From Paraburkholderia humisilvae (GTDB taxonomy: Bacteria > Pseudomonadota > Gammaproteobacteria > Burkholderiales > Burkholderiaceae): a DNA stretch of 64,000 bases. The stretch spans positions 1 to 64,000 of the forward strand of contig NZ_CADIKH010000040.1 of the NCBI RefSeq assembly GCF_902859855.1, given 5' to 3'. This document shows positions 34,903-43,830 of this stretch, one piece after another; the stretch's first letter is position 1, and the number at the start of each line of letters is the position of its first letter. Position numbers and translations under genes: made by a program. The notes beneath the pieces are model-generated. The model searched no databases. It had not been told where the DNA came from and was given only the letters and a program-made list of their open reading frames with translations.

Positions 34903-36129
34903 ATGAACAAAGGCGTGTCGTCTTCAGAAACCATTTGCAATGCGAATAATGATAAAACGCTGTTGCTCGTTCTCGCGATGTCGGTGTTTTTCGTCGGCGC
35001 GAGCGAGTTCATGCTCTCGGCCATGCTCGATCCGCTCAGTACCGCATTTAGAACCGACCCGGTTCGAATCGCCTGGCTGATCTCAAGCTACGCGTTCGCC
35101 TACGCGATCACGGCCCCGCTGCTCGGCTATCTGTCCGACCGGATCAACCGTGGCCGTCTGCTGCGGATTGCGCTGCTGTCGTTCGCGATCGACGGCTTCG
35201 GCATCGCTTTTTCGCCGACGCTCGAAATCGCCATCGCACTGCGAATTTTTGGCGGTCTTGCGTCGGCGGTCATCATTCCGACCTCGTTCGCGCTGATTTC
35301 CGAAGTCGTTCCGCGCGCGCGCCATGCGTCCGCGATGGGGGCGGTCATGCTGGGCATGACGCTTGGTATCGCGCTCGGCCCCGCGCTCGCGGGCCTGCTG
35401 ACCACATGGGCCGGTTGGCGAGCTCCGTTCCTCCTGACGTCGACCGGTTGCATCGTCGCGCTGCTAATCGGCACGATAGCGATGCCGAAGCGGCCAATCG
35501 CCGTCGCGCCGCGCGAAACGCACGGACTCCGGTGGCTGCGCGACGTGACTGTCACGCGGCCGTTGCTCGCAAAAGGCTTATGGAACGGCACGGGCGTGTC
35601 AGCGTTTCTGCTGTCGGGAGAAGTGTTGCGCGCGCGCTATCACCTCGACGTCGCCCATGTTGGGATCAGCGTGACCGCGTTCGGCATCGGACTTGGGATC
35701 GGCAATCTGTCGGCCGGCAAGTTGCGACGCGTGACCGGCGCCGAGGAACGCTCGCTGGTCGTCGTGACAGGTCTGCTGATCGCTTCCATCACGACTTTCT
35801 ATCTGTTGCCGCTCCCGCTGTTCGGCGCGCTCGGCTGTCTCGCGGCGTGGGGCGCCGCCCTCGGAGCGGGCGCCCCGTCGGCGACAACCGTGTTGGCAGA
35901 ACGTTCGGGGCACGATACAGGTGTGGTCCTCGCAACCGCCGAGACACTCAACAACGTCGTGATTCTGTTGATCGTCCCGCTCGCATCGATGACGCTCGCC
36001 CGCGGACTGATCGCCACGGGGACAGCGGTCTTCGCGACAGGCCTCGGCATCGGCGCTGCGCTGACGCTGTACGACGCGCAGGTTGCCCGGGCGCGAAACC
36101 CGTGTAAGCGCAACCTACCCGGCAGCTAG
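34903..36129 (+). CDS. bcmT: Bcr/CflA-type MFS efflux transporter (BcmT-like)
   Basis: A 408-residue permease with twelve hydrophobic segments. The DRINRGRLL loop between helices 2 and 3 is the conserved MFS motif. It groups with DHA1 exporters such as Bcr, the bicyclomycin-resistance pump. ATG 34903 begins at MNKGVSS. The longer frame overlaps bcmG. It follows bcmG by 118 bases and closes the cluster, as bcmT does in known clusters. It should export the product and give self-protection. No second rho gene was seen in the window. The regulator-like gene converges 71 bases downstream. Confidence 0.9.
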   Translation: MNKGVSSSETICNANNDKTLLLVLAMSVFFVGASEFMLSAMLDPLSTAFRTDPVRIAWLISSYAFAYAITAPLLGYLSDRINRGRLLRIALLSFAIDGFGIAFSPTLEIAIALRIFGGLASAVIIPTSFALISEVVPRARHASAMGAVMLGMTLGIALGPALAGLLTTWAGWRAPFLLTSTGCIVALLIGTIAMPKRPIAVAPRETHGLRWLRDVTVTRPLLAKGLWNGTGVSAFLLSGEVLRARYHLDVAHVGISVTAFGIGLGIGNLSAGKLRRVTGAEERSLVVVTGLLIASITTFYLLPLPLFGALGCLAAWGAALGAGAPSATTVLAERSGHDTGVVLATAETLNNVVILLIVPLASMTLARGLIATGTAVFATGLGIGAALTLYDAQVARARNPCKRNLPGS

Positions 36130-36200
36130 CCAATACCGCTCGTTCGATCCACGATGGCGTGCGCAAGCAGTCGCAGTCCGCACTGCGCTGGGAATGGGAG

Positions 36201-37088
36201 CTATAGCGATGTCGAACCAATCAGGCGACGGAAAAACGAGGTCGGCATCTTTTGGTGAACCCGCATTTCCACGAGCATGTCGCGAAGACGGGTTGGGTGG
36301 CAATCAAGTTTCGCGCAGATCCGGTTCCGGCATTTATAGATCGTATCCTGACTTCTTGGTTTGGGTGTTGGATGATGTGTGTTCATGAAGTGAGCGATCT
36401 GTGCGCAGTCCCAATTCATCGCGAGCAGAAAACCGACCTCATGTTCATAGCTGGTGAGATTAAAGCTTTCTATATCCAGTGACCCACTGACACCCTCAAT
36501 GCTGCATCCGATACCAAACTCGCGAATGTAATCGGGCGCCAGAGATAGAAATTTCGATATCCCGATTCTGCTCGCCGTGTAGATGATTCCAACAATGGAA
36601 TCGGAGACATGGTGTTTTAACAGGTACTTTTCAAAAATCAGTGCATCGATTCCGTGGCTGTACTCGTGAACGTTGAGAACCGCTTTTTTTCGATTGAAAT
36701 CCGGGTGATGCAGCAGTTCCTGGTCCTCCCGCACATAGCAATCGGCAAATTGCACCGTACCGTCGCACGGCATATCGCGATCGAGGCGGTCCGTTACGTC
36801 TGTTCCGTGGAGAAGGCCGACGAGTCTCGCGTAGGCGTCGGTTGCGATGACATGCCGCGAGCGGATGTCTTTGATACCCAATACCAGATCGGTCTGCGAC
36901 GAAATGAAGTTCACGGAATCTTTGACTGATTCGATAAACCTTTTCTGGCTTGAACTGAAATTCTCCTGGGACACCAGTTTCACGATTTGCTCCCATTGAG
37001 CATGCGTTGCTGGATCAGGTCGTTTGAAGTCCTTGCTGCAAAAACCACTCGATGGTAATGGGCGGCCGATATCGAGACGATGAGACAA
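36201..37088 (-). CDS. LuxR-like HTH regulator with N-terminal sensor domain
   Basis: About 295 residues. The N-terminal half resembles a PAS-type sensor (LGIKDIRSRHVIATDAYARLVGL). The C-terminal ~75 residues hold a LuxR-like helix-turn-helix (LTSYEHEVGFLLAMNWDCAQIAHFM, then TIYKCRNRICAKL). The start is uncertain: TTG 37088 is the longest frame and no ATG occurs before residue ~105. A GTG near 36985 has GGAG upstream. It is convergent with the bcm cluster and directly adjacent. A pathway-specific role is plausible but unproven. Confidence 0.7.
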   Translation of the reverse strand: MSHRLDIGRPLPSSGFCSKDFKRPDPATHAQWEQIVKLVSQENFSSSQKRFIESVKDSVNFISSQTDLVLGIKDIRSRHVIATDAYARLVGLLHGTDVTDRLDRDMPCDGTVQFADCYVREDQELLHHPDFNRKKAVLNVHEYSHGIDALIFEKYLLKHHVSDSIVGIIYTASRIGISKFLSLAPDYIREFGIGCSIEGVSGSLDIESFNLTSYEHEVGFLLAMNWDCAQIAHFMNTHHPTPKPRSQDTIYKCRNRICAKLDCHPTRLRDMLVEMRVHQKMPTSFFRRLIGSTSL

Positions 37089-37122
37089 CTCTCAAAACGA
37101 CAATGAATGTCTGCGCCGAACG

Positions 37123-37293
37123 CTACCCGACCGCTTCCAGTCCGAGACAACACTTCGTGCCGGGACCAGCCGGGATCAACGCGTGCCAGCGCGGATGTTT
37201 AAAAAGCTTGTCGATTCGAGCGAGGATGTACAACCCGTGGCCGACCGGGCGCGGAAACGAGCAACGAGAAGTCCGGTGTCTTGTCCAACTGCA
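37123..37293 (-). pseudogene. Possible frameshifted small gene
   Basis: An ATG at 37293 opens MQLDKTPDFSLLVS, 14 bases downstream of the small membrane gene. A neighbouring frame then continues protein-like from around 37245 as VGHGLYILARIDKLFKHP and ends GPGTKCCLGLEAVG at 37123. One frame change near the GCGCCCGGTCGG stretch would join them into a ~57-residue protein. I do not recognise the family. It may be an authentic frameshift, a sequencing error or chance. Confidence 0.35.
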
Positions 37294-37307
37294 TCGTTGG
37301 TTTCCCG

Positions 37308-37664
37308 TCAAACCGAAGCGGTCCCTTTGTTTCTCTGCATGCCCGCGCGATGCATGTCGGTCTTGCCGCTCGCGGCAGCCTGCGCATGTGCCCTGTCGCG
37401 CAAATCCTTGTCGATCCCGGCACGGATTTCCGGTTCGACGAGCGGCGCCTGCGCGACGCGCAACGCCTGCTCCGACAGCGCCGCTGCACGCCGTTGCGCG
37501 TCGTCTTCGTGCGTATCGCCGCCGGTGTAGAGGGTCGCGAGCACCTCGGGCGTCGTGTGATATTGCAGCGCGAGCCACGCGATACCCGGCGAGAGTTCAC
37601 GCCAGAAGCAGATGAACACAAGCAGCACGGCGAACATGGCGAACACGGCGACAGTGATATACAT
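37308..37664 (-). CDS. Small single-pass membrane protein, unknown function
   Basis: A 118-residue protein with one transmembrane helix at residues 2-22 (YITVAVFAMFAVLLVFICFW) and a soluble tail rich in Ala, Arg, Glu and Asp that is probably helical. The tail contains PEVLATLYTGGDTHEDDAQRR and RAGIDKDLRDRAHAQ. No family is recognised. ATG 37664 was chosen because the hydrophobic helix begins there. The frame stays open a further 90 codons upstream without a ribosome site. It is the last clear gene before the LuxR-like regulator on this strand. Confidence 0.55.
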   Translation of the reverse strand: MYITVAVFAMFAVLLVFICFWRELSPGIAWLALQYHTTPEVLATLYTGGDTHEDDAQRRAAALSEQALRVAQAPLVEPEIRAGIDKDLRDRAHAQAAASGKTDMHRAGMQRNKGTASV

Positions 37665-38033
37665 GGCGAAATCCGAACCACCGAAAGATGCCCATCGGTT
37701 AGCGGTTGCGGCGTTGTGTCGCGCCGCCCTCATCACGCTTAACGCTTGACGGGGGGCGATATTCCGCGTGAGCGGCACGCTGGAGACCAGCAGGGCAAGC
37801 GCTCGAACAAAGGCACGGCGCGTGTTCGCAATTGACGAATGGGTATTCTCGAATAACAGCGATGAACTGCAGCGCGCCGCGTATCGCGATCGTGCGTCCG
37901 ATTTTGCGTTTGACGTTGCGTGATCACGCAACAACGCGTTCGTTCGATAGACAAGCGAAGCGCAATTCAGAAAAACGCAGCGGCGAAGGTCTCCGCGCCC
38001 GCCCGTCAGCCGACCCTCGCCAAACGGTGGCCG
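37665..38033. other. Intergenic region, no recognisable gene
   Basis: About 370 bases separate the small membrane gene from the esterase stop. The minus-strand frame of the membrane gene remains open to 37934, but the sequence is Arg/Ser-rich and lacks a start signal. No RNA gene or repeat was noticed. Confidence 0.45.
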
Positions 38034-39053
38034 TCAGTCGACCAGCTTGCGCGCACGCAACCAGTCGAGCACGAGCGCGGCGATCTCGTCGCTGTTATCG
38101 TCGGCCATCAGCGCGTGGCTGTTGCCGTTGATACCGCGCGCCGGCAAATCGACCCACCCGGCGTCGCCGCCCGCCGCCGCGAGCGCATCGCACCAGCGCC
38201 GCGCCTGCGGCAGCGAGTGCACCCAGAACGTGTGCTGATCGAGATAGTCGCCCCAGACGAACAGATGCGGCACACCGTTGAGCCGCGCGGGATCGTAACG
38301 GGCCGGGTCCGGCGCACCCGATGGTTCGAGCGAGACGACCGCCGCGACCTTGTCGGGCGCGTTCACCGCCGCGGTGAGCCCAAAGTTGCCGCCCTGGCTG
38401 TGCGTAATCACAATGCTGCGTGGCAAATGGGCGATCAGCGCGTCATACGCGTGCTGCGTGCGCGTGTCGTTGGTGGCCCAACGCGGCGCGAACTGATTCA
38501 TAAACGCTTCCATCCGCGCGACCGGAAAACGCAGATCACGATGAGGATTGCGCAATAACGGGTCGGCGTGCCACGAGCCCGCTGGACCGAAGCGGAAGGT
38601 CTCTTCCCACGCTTCCTTCGCGGTGCGGAAGTACGGCGCTTCGTCATACACCTCGGGGTACGGCGCCCACGACGCGCGCCCGCGTTCGACCGCATCCGAT
38701 ACATACACATCGAAACCGGCACGCAGAAAGAACATCTGCCAACCCGGCCGCCCATCGGGCGTCGTCTCCCAGTTCACGCCGGTCATGCCGCCGCCGTGCC
38801 ACAGCAGCAGCGGGCACGCGCTGCGCGGCGCCGCGAGCCGCACGTACTGCACGTACATCTGACCCGCGATGATCTCGCCATTCGGGTCAATCGGATGAAG
38901 CGGCCCCTGCACCGTGCTGACCCGCTGCCGCGGCGGCATGCCGGACAGCGTGACCCGATCGCCGCCGATATGAAAACTGCCGATGTCGCGTACTTCGATG
39001 GTACGCGGCGTTGCTTCGGTAACCGGTGCGGCGGACGTTGCGCGGACGTTCAT
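38034..39053 (-). CDS. Alpha/beta-hydrolase, probable esterase
   Basis: A 339-residue serine hydrolase. The oxyanion region LLLWHGGGMTGVNWE is followed by the nucleophile in ITHSQGGN (G/T-x-S-x-G variant) and a late histidine in NGNSHALMADDNSDEIA. A WG-D segment near FVWGDYLDQHT may supply the acid. No signal peptide is evident. An operator-like site shared with the glucarate genes lies 115 bases upstream (39168), so the gene probably belongs to that regulon. It could hydrolyse an aldarate lactone or ester. The activity is inference. Confidence 0.82.
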   Translation of the reverse strand: MNVRATSAAPVTEATPRTIEVRDIGSFHIGGDRVTLSGMPPRQRVSTVQGPLHPIDPNGEIIAGQMYVQYVRLAAPRSACPLLLWHGGGMTGVNWETTPDGRPGWQMFFLRAGFDVYVSDAVERGRASWAPYPEVYDEAPYFRTAKEAWEETFRFGPAGSWHADPLLRNPHRDLRFPVARMEAFMNQFAPRWATNDTRTQHAYDALIAHLPRSIVITHSQGGNFGLTAAVNAPDKVAAVVSLEPSGAPDPARYDPARLNGVPHLFVWGDYLDQHTFWVHSLPQARRWCDALAAAGGDAGWVDLPARGINGNSHALMADDNSDEIAALVLDWLRARKLVD

Positions 39054-39167
39054 GGCAAGGCTCCGGAGAGGACGGCCGGTGCATTTTACGCTCGCGCCCC
39101 ATCGAAAAATGGCGCATGCCGCGCGCCCGATACAGTCGACTGTCGGGACATGACATACCGATTGTTC

Positions 39168-39184
39168 TTGTACGATGACATATA
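39168..39184 (+). promoter_or_regulatory. GntR-regulon operator-like site 1
   Basis: TTGTACGATGACATATA lies in the divergent region between the esterase and the MFS carrier gene. It is identical to the reverse complement of site 43831-43847. It is the likely binding site of the FCD GntR regulator at 44005-44799. Confidence 0.7.
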
Positions 39185-39309
39185 TAGACGGCTCTATTCA
39201 AATTGACTGGCCGGCCGCGCAAATCCCGTTAGAAACCAACAATCGCGGCCATATGCGCGGGTTAACCCGGTGATTTCTTTTCCCTTCCAACAAACGATAA
39301 TAACCCGCG

Positions 39310-39325
39310 TTGTACGATGACTTAT
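39310..39325 (+). promoter_or_regulatory. GntR-regulon operator-like site 2
   Basis: TTGTACGATGACTTAT shares the 12-base core with the other four sites. It lies ~27 bases upstream of the MFS carrier start (39352), a position that would block its promoter or early transcript. Confidence 0.7.
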
Positions 39326-39351
39326 CACCAAGCGCGAATAAGGAGACATGA

Positions 39352-40821
39352 GTGGAGCACATCGATCAGGCCAGACGCTCGTCAACCGATACGCCTGCGG
39401 GCCACTCATTGGAAGCGCCCGCCGCCATCGCCGGGCTGAACGGCGGGCCGGCAGTCAGCGCCGCCGCGCGCGACGCACGACGGTCACACGTGCGCTGGTT
39501 CATCCTGTTCATGCTGTTCTTTATCACCACGATCAACTATGCGGATCGCGCCAGCCTGTCGATCGCGGGCAGCGCGATGCAGCACACGCTCGGTCTGACG
39601 CCGGTTGCGATGGGCTATATCTTTTCCGCGTTTGCGTGGGCATACGTGCTCGGTCAGCTGCCAGGCGGCCGCCTGCTCGACCGCTTCGGCACGAAGCGCG
39701 TCTATGCGTTCAGCCTGCTCGCGTGGTCGATTTTCACGCTGTCGCAAGGACTGGTCGTGGGGCTCGCCGCCGGCGCGGCGGTCACTGTGATGTTCGTCTT
39801 ACGCTTCGCAATGGGTCTTGCCGAAGCACCGGCGTTTCCGGGCAACAGCCGTCTGACATCGTCGTGGTTTCCGCGCGCCGAGCGCGGCACGGCCGCGGCG
39901 ATCTTCAACGCAGCGCAGTATTTCGCCGCCGTGCTGTTCACGCCGATCATGGGCTGGATCGTGCACCGGTTCGGCTGGCCGTATGTGTTTGTCGCGATGG
40001 GGGTACTGGGCATCCTGATGACCGGCGTATGGCTGAAGACTGTCTACGCGCCGAAGGATCACCCGCGCGTGAGCCGCGCCGAACTGAGCTACATCGAGGA
40101 AGGCGGCGCGCTCGTCGATCTTGAAACGCGCGAGCGAGATAGCGCATCGGGCGCCGCGCAAGCGAACCAGCCCGCCAAAGTGCCGATGGGCGCATCGATT
40201 CGTGAGATGCTCGCCAGCCGCATGCTGCTCGGTATCTTTATCGCGCAGTACTGCATCAACGCCCTCACCTACTTCTTCCTCACCTGGTTTCCGATCTATC
40301 TGGTCCAGCAGCGCCATATGTCGATCCTGAAGGCCGGCTTCGTCGCATCGATTCCGGCCGTCTGCGGGTTTCTGGGCGGCGTGCTCGGCGGCGTGATCTC
40401 CGATGCGCTGCTCAAGCGCGGCCACAGCGCGAGCTTCGCGCGCAAGACGCCGATCGTGCTCGGCATGCTGCTGTCGACCTGCATGATCGCCTGCAACTAC
40501 GTCAACTCGGAATTCCTGGTCGTCGCGATCATGGCGGCGGCCTTCTTCGGCAAGGGTATCGGCGCGCTCGGCTGGGCCGTCGTGTCGGACACCGCGCCGC
40601 TCGAAGCGGGCGGCGTCTGCGCGTCGCTCTTCAATGCGTTCGGCAATGTGGCCGGTATCACGACGCCGATTGTGATCGGCTATCTGGTGCAGGGCTCGGG
40701 TTCGTTCAATTCGGCGCTGGTGTTTATCGGCGCGAATGCGGTGGTCGCGGTGCTCTGCTACCTGTTCGTGGTCGGCGATATCAAACGGATGGTGCTGACA
40801 CGCTCGGTCGCGTCGCGCTGA
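39352..40821 (+). CDS. gudP: MFS aldarate (D-glucarate/galactarate) transporter
   Basis: A 489-residue anion:cation symporter-family permease. About 45 hydrophilic residues precede twelve helices. Signatures include FFITTINYADRASLSIAGSA in helix 1, PGGRLLDRFGTKRVY in loop 2-3 and RFAMGLAEAPAFPGNSRL in helix 4. These match the GudP/GarP group. The GTG start at 39352 has AAGGAG at the right distance; the ATG at 39348 is too close and in another frame. Two operator-like sites lie upstream. It sits in the cluster with the glucarate dehydratase and should import D-glucarate or galactarate. Confidence 0.9.
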   Translation: MEHIDQARRSSTDTPAGHSLEAPAAIAGLNGGPAVSAAARDARRSHVRWFILFMLFFITTINYADRASLSIAGSAMQHTLGLTPVAMGYIFSAFAWAYVLGQLPGGRLLDRFGTKRVYAFSLLAWSIFTLSQGLVVGLAAGAAVTVMFVLRFAMGLAEAPAFPGNSRLTSSWFPRAERGTAAAIFNAAQYFAAVLFTPIMGWIVHRFGWPYVFVAMGVLGILMTGVWLKTVYAPKDHPRVSRAELSYIEEGGALVDLETRERDSASGAAQANQPAKVPMGASIREMLASRMLLGIFIAQYCINALTYFFLTWFPIYLVQQRHMSILKAGFVASIPAVCGFLGGVLGGVISDALLKRGHSASFARKTPIVLGMLLSTCMIACNYVNSEFLVVAIMAAAFFGKGIGALGWAVVSDTAPLEAGGVCASLFNAFGNVAGITTPIVIGYLVQGSGSFNSALVFIGANAVVAVLCYLFVVGDIKRMVLTRSVASR

Positions 40822-40861
40822 GTTCGCCGCGCAGGTTCAATCACGAAACAAGGAAACCACG

Positions 40862-41293
40862 ATGATGAAAAAGCTGTTGATGGTGGTCGCGGCGGGACTC
40901 GCCTGCTCCGGCGCATGGGCGAGCAGCGCCGACGAAACCGCGGTGAACGATGCAATGAACCGCCTGTCGGCGGCGATGATCGCCGGCAACGCGCAGCAGA
41001 TGCAGGCGCTGACCACCGACACGCTCACCTACGGCCATTCCAGCGGGAAGGTGCAAAACCAGGCCGAGTTTATCGACACGATTGCGAGCGGCCAGACGCG
41101 CTACAAGCGGATCGATCTGACGAAGACGGTGACGACAATCACCGGCAGCGATGCGGTGATACGCGATCATTTCAACGGCACGACCGAGTCGGGCGGCAAG
41201 CTCGCGGACGTTGATTTCGACGTGCTGACGGTATGGCAAAAGCAAAGCGACGGCGCGTGGAAGCTGCTGGCGCGCCAGGGATACAAGCACTGA
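40862..41293 (+). CDS. Secreted NTF2-like (DUF4440/SnoaL-type) protein
   Basis: A 143-residue protein with a signal peptide (MMKKLLMVVAAGLACSGAWA). The mature part has the cone-shaped NTF2-like pattern: ETAVNDAMNRLSAAMIAG, LTTDTLTYGHSSGKVQ, IDTIASGQTRY and VLTVWQKQSDGAWKLLARQGY. Family members bind small ligands, and some are isomerases or lyases. It starts 40 bases after the carrier and is probably co-transcribed. A periplasmic role toward the carrier's substrate is possible but unproven. Confidence 0.85.
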   Translation: MMKKLLMVVAAGLACSGAWASSADETAVNDAMNRLSAAMIAGNAQQMQALTTDTLTYGHSSGKVQNQAEFIDTIASGQTRYKRIDLTKTVTTITGSDAVIRDHFNGTTESGGKLADVDFDVLTVWQKQSDGAWKLLARQGYKH

Positions 41294-41438
41294 AGTCGAG
41301 CGCGGCCTGCGGTGCAATGCGACCGGTTGCGCCCTTCGGCACCCGCCGCGTGGGCACGAAAAAAACGCGCGCCGCAACGCATGCGAAACGCGCGCCAATT
41401 GGGACAGTCGGGTACATAGCCGGGGCTACGCGTGACTT

Positions 41439-42785
41439 TCAGCGCACCAGCGCCGGCCGTTTGTTGTCGAATGTCCAGTTCGGCATCAGGTATTGCATCG
41501 CGATGGCGTCGTCGCGCGCGCCGAGGCCGTGTTTCAGATACAGCTGATGCGCTTCTTCAAGACGCGCCAGATCCACTTCGATACCCAGCCCAGGCCTTGG
41601 CGGCAGCGCGATCTCGCCATGTTCGATCAGCAGCGGCTCGCGCGTCAGACGCTGACCATCCTGCCAGATCCAGTGCGTGTCGATCGCGGTGATGCGGCCG
41701 GGCGCCGCGGCCGCGACGTGCGTGAACATCGCAAGCGAGATGTCGAAATGGTTGTTCGAATGCGAGCCCCATGTGAGCCCCCAGTCCGCGCAGGTTTGCG
41801 CGACCCGCACCGAGCCGCGCAGGGTCCAGAAGTGCGGGTCCGCGAGCGGAATGTCGACCGCGTTCAGACGCAGCGCATGCGTGAATTGCCGCCAGTCGGT
41901 GGCGATCATATTGGTCGCCGTCGGCAGGTTCGTCGCACGGCGGAACTCGGCCATCACTTCGCGGCCCGAAAAGCCGTGCTCCGCGCCGCAGGGGTCTTCC
42001 GCGTAAGCGAGCACGTGATGTTGGTCGCGGCACAGCCGGATCGCTTCGGCAAGCGACCATGCGCCGTTCGGATCGAGTGTGATCCGCGCGGTCGGGAAAC
42101 GCTCCGCCAGCGCGGTGACCGCTTCGATCTCCGCGTCGCCTTGCAACACCCCGCCCTTCAGCTTGAAATCGTTGAAGCCGTAACGCTCGTGTGCCGCTTC
42201 GGCTAAACGGACGATCGCCGCGGGCGTCAGCGCTTCATTGCGGCGCACGGCTTGCCACGCATCGCGCGGGTCCGCCTCACGCAGATAGGGCAAGTCGGTT
42301 TTGCCGGGGTCGCCAATGTAGAACAGGTAGCCGAGCACCGGCACCGAGCGGCGCTGAATGCCCACGCCTAGCAGCGCGGCAACCGGCACGCCGAGAAATT
42401 GCCCGAGCAGATCGAGCAGTGCCGCTTCGATCGCGGTGACCGCATGGACGCCGACGCGCAAATCGAAGGTTTGCAGGCCGCGGCCGCCATCATCGATGCT
42501 CGACAGTTGTGCGCGCACCGATTCGAGCACCGTGTTGTACGCGCCGAGCGGCTGACCGATCACCCGCGCACGCGACTGTTCGAGCGCCGCGCGGATCTTT
42601 TCGCCGCCGGGCACTTCGCCGACGCCGGTGTGCCCGGCGCTGTCCTTGATCAGCACGACATTGCGCGTAAAGAACGGACCGTGTGCGCCGCTCAGGTTGA
42701 GCAGCATGCTGTCGTGGCCGGCGACCGGCACCACGGTCAGCTCGGTCACGACAGGCGTTTCCGCAGGTTGGGACGGCAGGTTCAT
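41439..42785 (-). CDS. gudD: Glucarate dehydratase
   Basis: A 448-residue enolase-superfamily enzyme that dehydrates D-glucarate (or L-idarate) to 5-dehydro-4-deoxy-D-glucarate. The general base KxK motif is in DFKLKGGVL. Metal ligands are in ITLDPNGAW, AEDPCGAE and TATNMIATDW. The His-Asp dyad segment is WGSHSNNHFDISLAMFTHV. It is second in an operon 31 bases after kdgD. AAG-type ribosome signals are weak. Family and function are strongly supported by motifs and neighbours. Confidence 0.96.
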   Translation of the reverse strand: MNLPSQPAETPVVTELTVVPVAGHDSMLLNLSGAHGPFFTRNVVLIKDSAGHTGVGEVPGGEKIRAALEQSRARVIGQPLGAYNTVLESVRAQLSSIDDGGRGLQTFDLRVGVHAVTAIEAALLDLLGQFLGVPVAALLGVGIQRRSVPVLGYLFYIGDPGKTDLPYLREADPRDAWQAVRRNEALTPAAIVRLAEAAHERYGFNDFKLKGGVLQGDAEIEAVTALAERFPTARITLDPNGAWSLAEAIRLCRDQHHVLAYAEDPCGAEHGFSGREVMAEFRRATNLPTATNMIATDWRQFTHALRLNAVDIPLADPHFWTLRGSVRVAQTCADWGLTWGSHSNNHFDISLAMFTHVAAAAPGRITAIDTHWIWQDGQRLTREPLLIEHGEIALPPRPGLGIEVDLARLEEAHQLYLKHGLGARDDAIAMQYLMPNWTFDNKRPALVR

Positions 42786-42816
42786 TGCAGTGGTCTTCCG
42801 CGTAGTAGTCTTCCGT

Positions 42817-43731
42817 TTACTGTGCGCCGACTTTCTTGATCAGGGTGTCAAGCATGTCGAGCTCGGCGTCGGTGAGATCGGTCAGCGGTGCGCGCACCGG
42901 GCCCGCATCGCGGCCCACCAGCTTCGCGCCCGCCTTCACGATACTGACCGCATAGCCCGCACGACGGTTGCGGATTTCGAGGTACGGCAGGAAGAACGTA
43001 TCGAGCAGCTGGCCGATCGTCGCGTGATCGTCGGCGGCGAGTGCGCGATAAAACTGCATCGCGGTCTTCGGAATGAAGTTGAACACCGCCGACGAATACA
43101 CCGGCACGCCCAGCGCCTTGTACGCAGCCGCATACACTTCCGCGGTCGGCAGGCCGCCGAGGTACGAGAAGCGCTCGCCAAGCTTGCGGCGAATCTGCAC
43201 CATCGCCTCGATGTCGCCGACACCGTCCTTGAAACCGATCAGGTTCGGGCAACGGTCCGCGAGGCGCGCCAGCGAATCCGCATTGAGCTTCGAGTTCCCA
43301 CGGTTATAGACGATCACGCCGATGTCGACCTCCCTGCACACCTGCTCGACGTGCGCGGCAATGCCCTCCTGGCTCGCTTCGGTCAGGTAGTGCGGCATCA
43401 GCAGCACGCCCTTCGCGCCGACGCGCTGCGCTTCCTTCGCGTACGCGATCGCGGTGCGCGTCGGGCCGCCGGCGCCCGCCAGAATCGGCACCTTGCCCGC
43501 ACAGGTTTCGACGGCCGTGCGCACCACGTCCGTGTACTCGGCCGACGTCAGCGAAAAGAACTCGCCGGTGCCGCCGGCTGCGAACAACGCCGTCGCACCA
43601 TACGGCGCGAGCCATTCGAGGCGCTCCGCATAGGTCTTCGCGTTGAAATTGCCGTCGCGGTCGAAGTCCGTGACGGGGAACGACAGCAGGCCCTCGGAGA
43701 CGATCTGTTTCAGTTCTTGTGGCGCGGTCAT
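42817..43731 (-). CDS. kdgD: 5-dehydro-4-deoxyglucarate dehydratase
   Basis: A 304-residue member of the dihydrodipicolinate-synthase family. It decarboxylates and dehydrates 5-dehydro-4-deoxy-D-glucarate to 2,5-dioxopentanoate. Motifs are GGTGEFFSL (substrate carboxylate), Tyr in VIVYNRGN and the Schiff-base Lys in LIGFKDGVGD. ATG 43731 gives the typical N terminus TAPQELKQIVSEGLLSFPVTDF. It is the first gene of kdgD-gudD and has operator site 43831-43847 about 100 bases upstream. The next enzyme, 2,5-dioxopentanoate dehydrogenase, is not in the window. Confidence 0.95.
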   Translation of the reverse strand: MTAPQELKQIVSEGLLSFPVTDFDRDGNFNAKTYAERLEWLAPYGATALFAAGGTGEFFSLTSAEYTDVVRTAVETCAGKVPILAGAGGPTRTAIAYAKEAQRVGAKGVLLMPHYLTEASQEGIAAHVEQVCREVDIGVIVYNRGNSKLNADSLARLADRCPNLIGFKDGVGDIEAMVQIRRKLGERFSYLGGLPTAEVYAAAYKALGVPVYSSAVFNFIPKTAMQFYRALAADDHATIGQLLDTFFLPYLEIRNRRAGYAVSIVKAGAKLVGRDAGPVRAPLTDLTDAELDMLDTLIKKVGAQ

Positions 43732-43830
43732 GATGATGGTGTCCTGTGGGCGCGGGTCAATCGCGCCCGACTGAATTGGCATGGAGGATTGGCAAGACGA
43801 CGCATACCGGCGACTCCGGTGCGCTCTTGT

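Noticed and set aside
41341..41400. Repeated CGCGCGCC blocks after the NTF2-like gene as a terminator hairpin
   Set aside because: The blocks are direct repeats with self-complementary cores rather than a clean stem-loop, so pairing is ambiguous.
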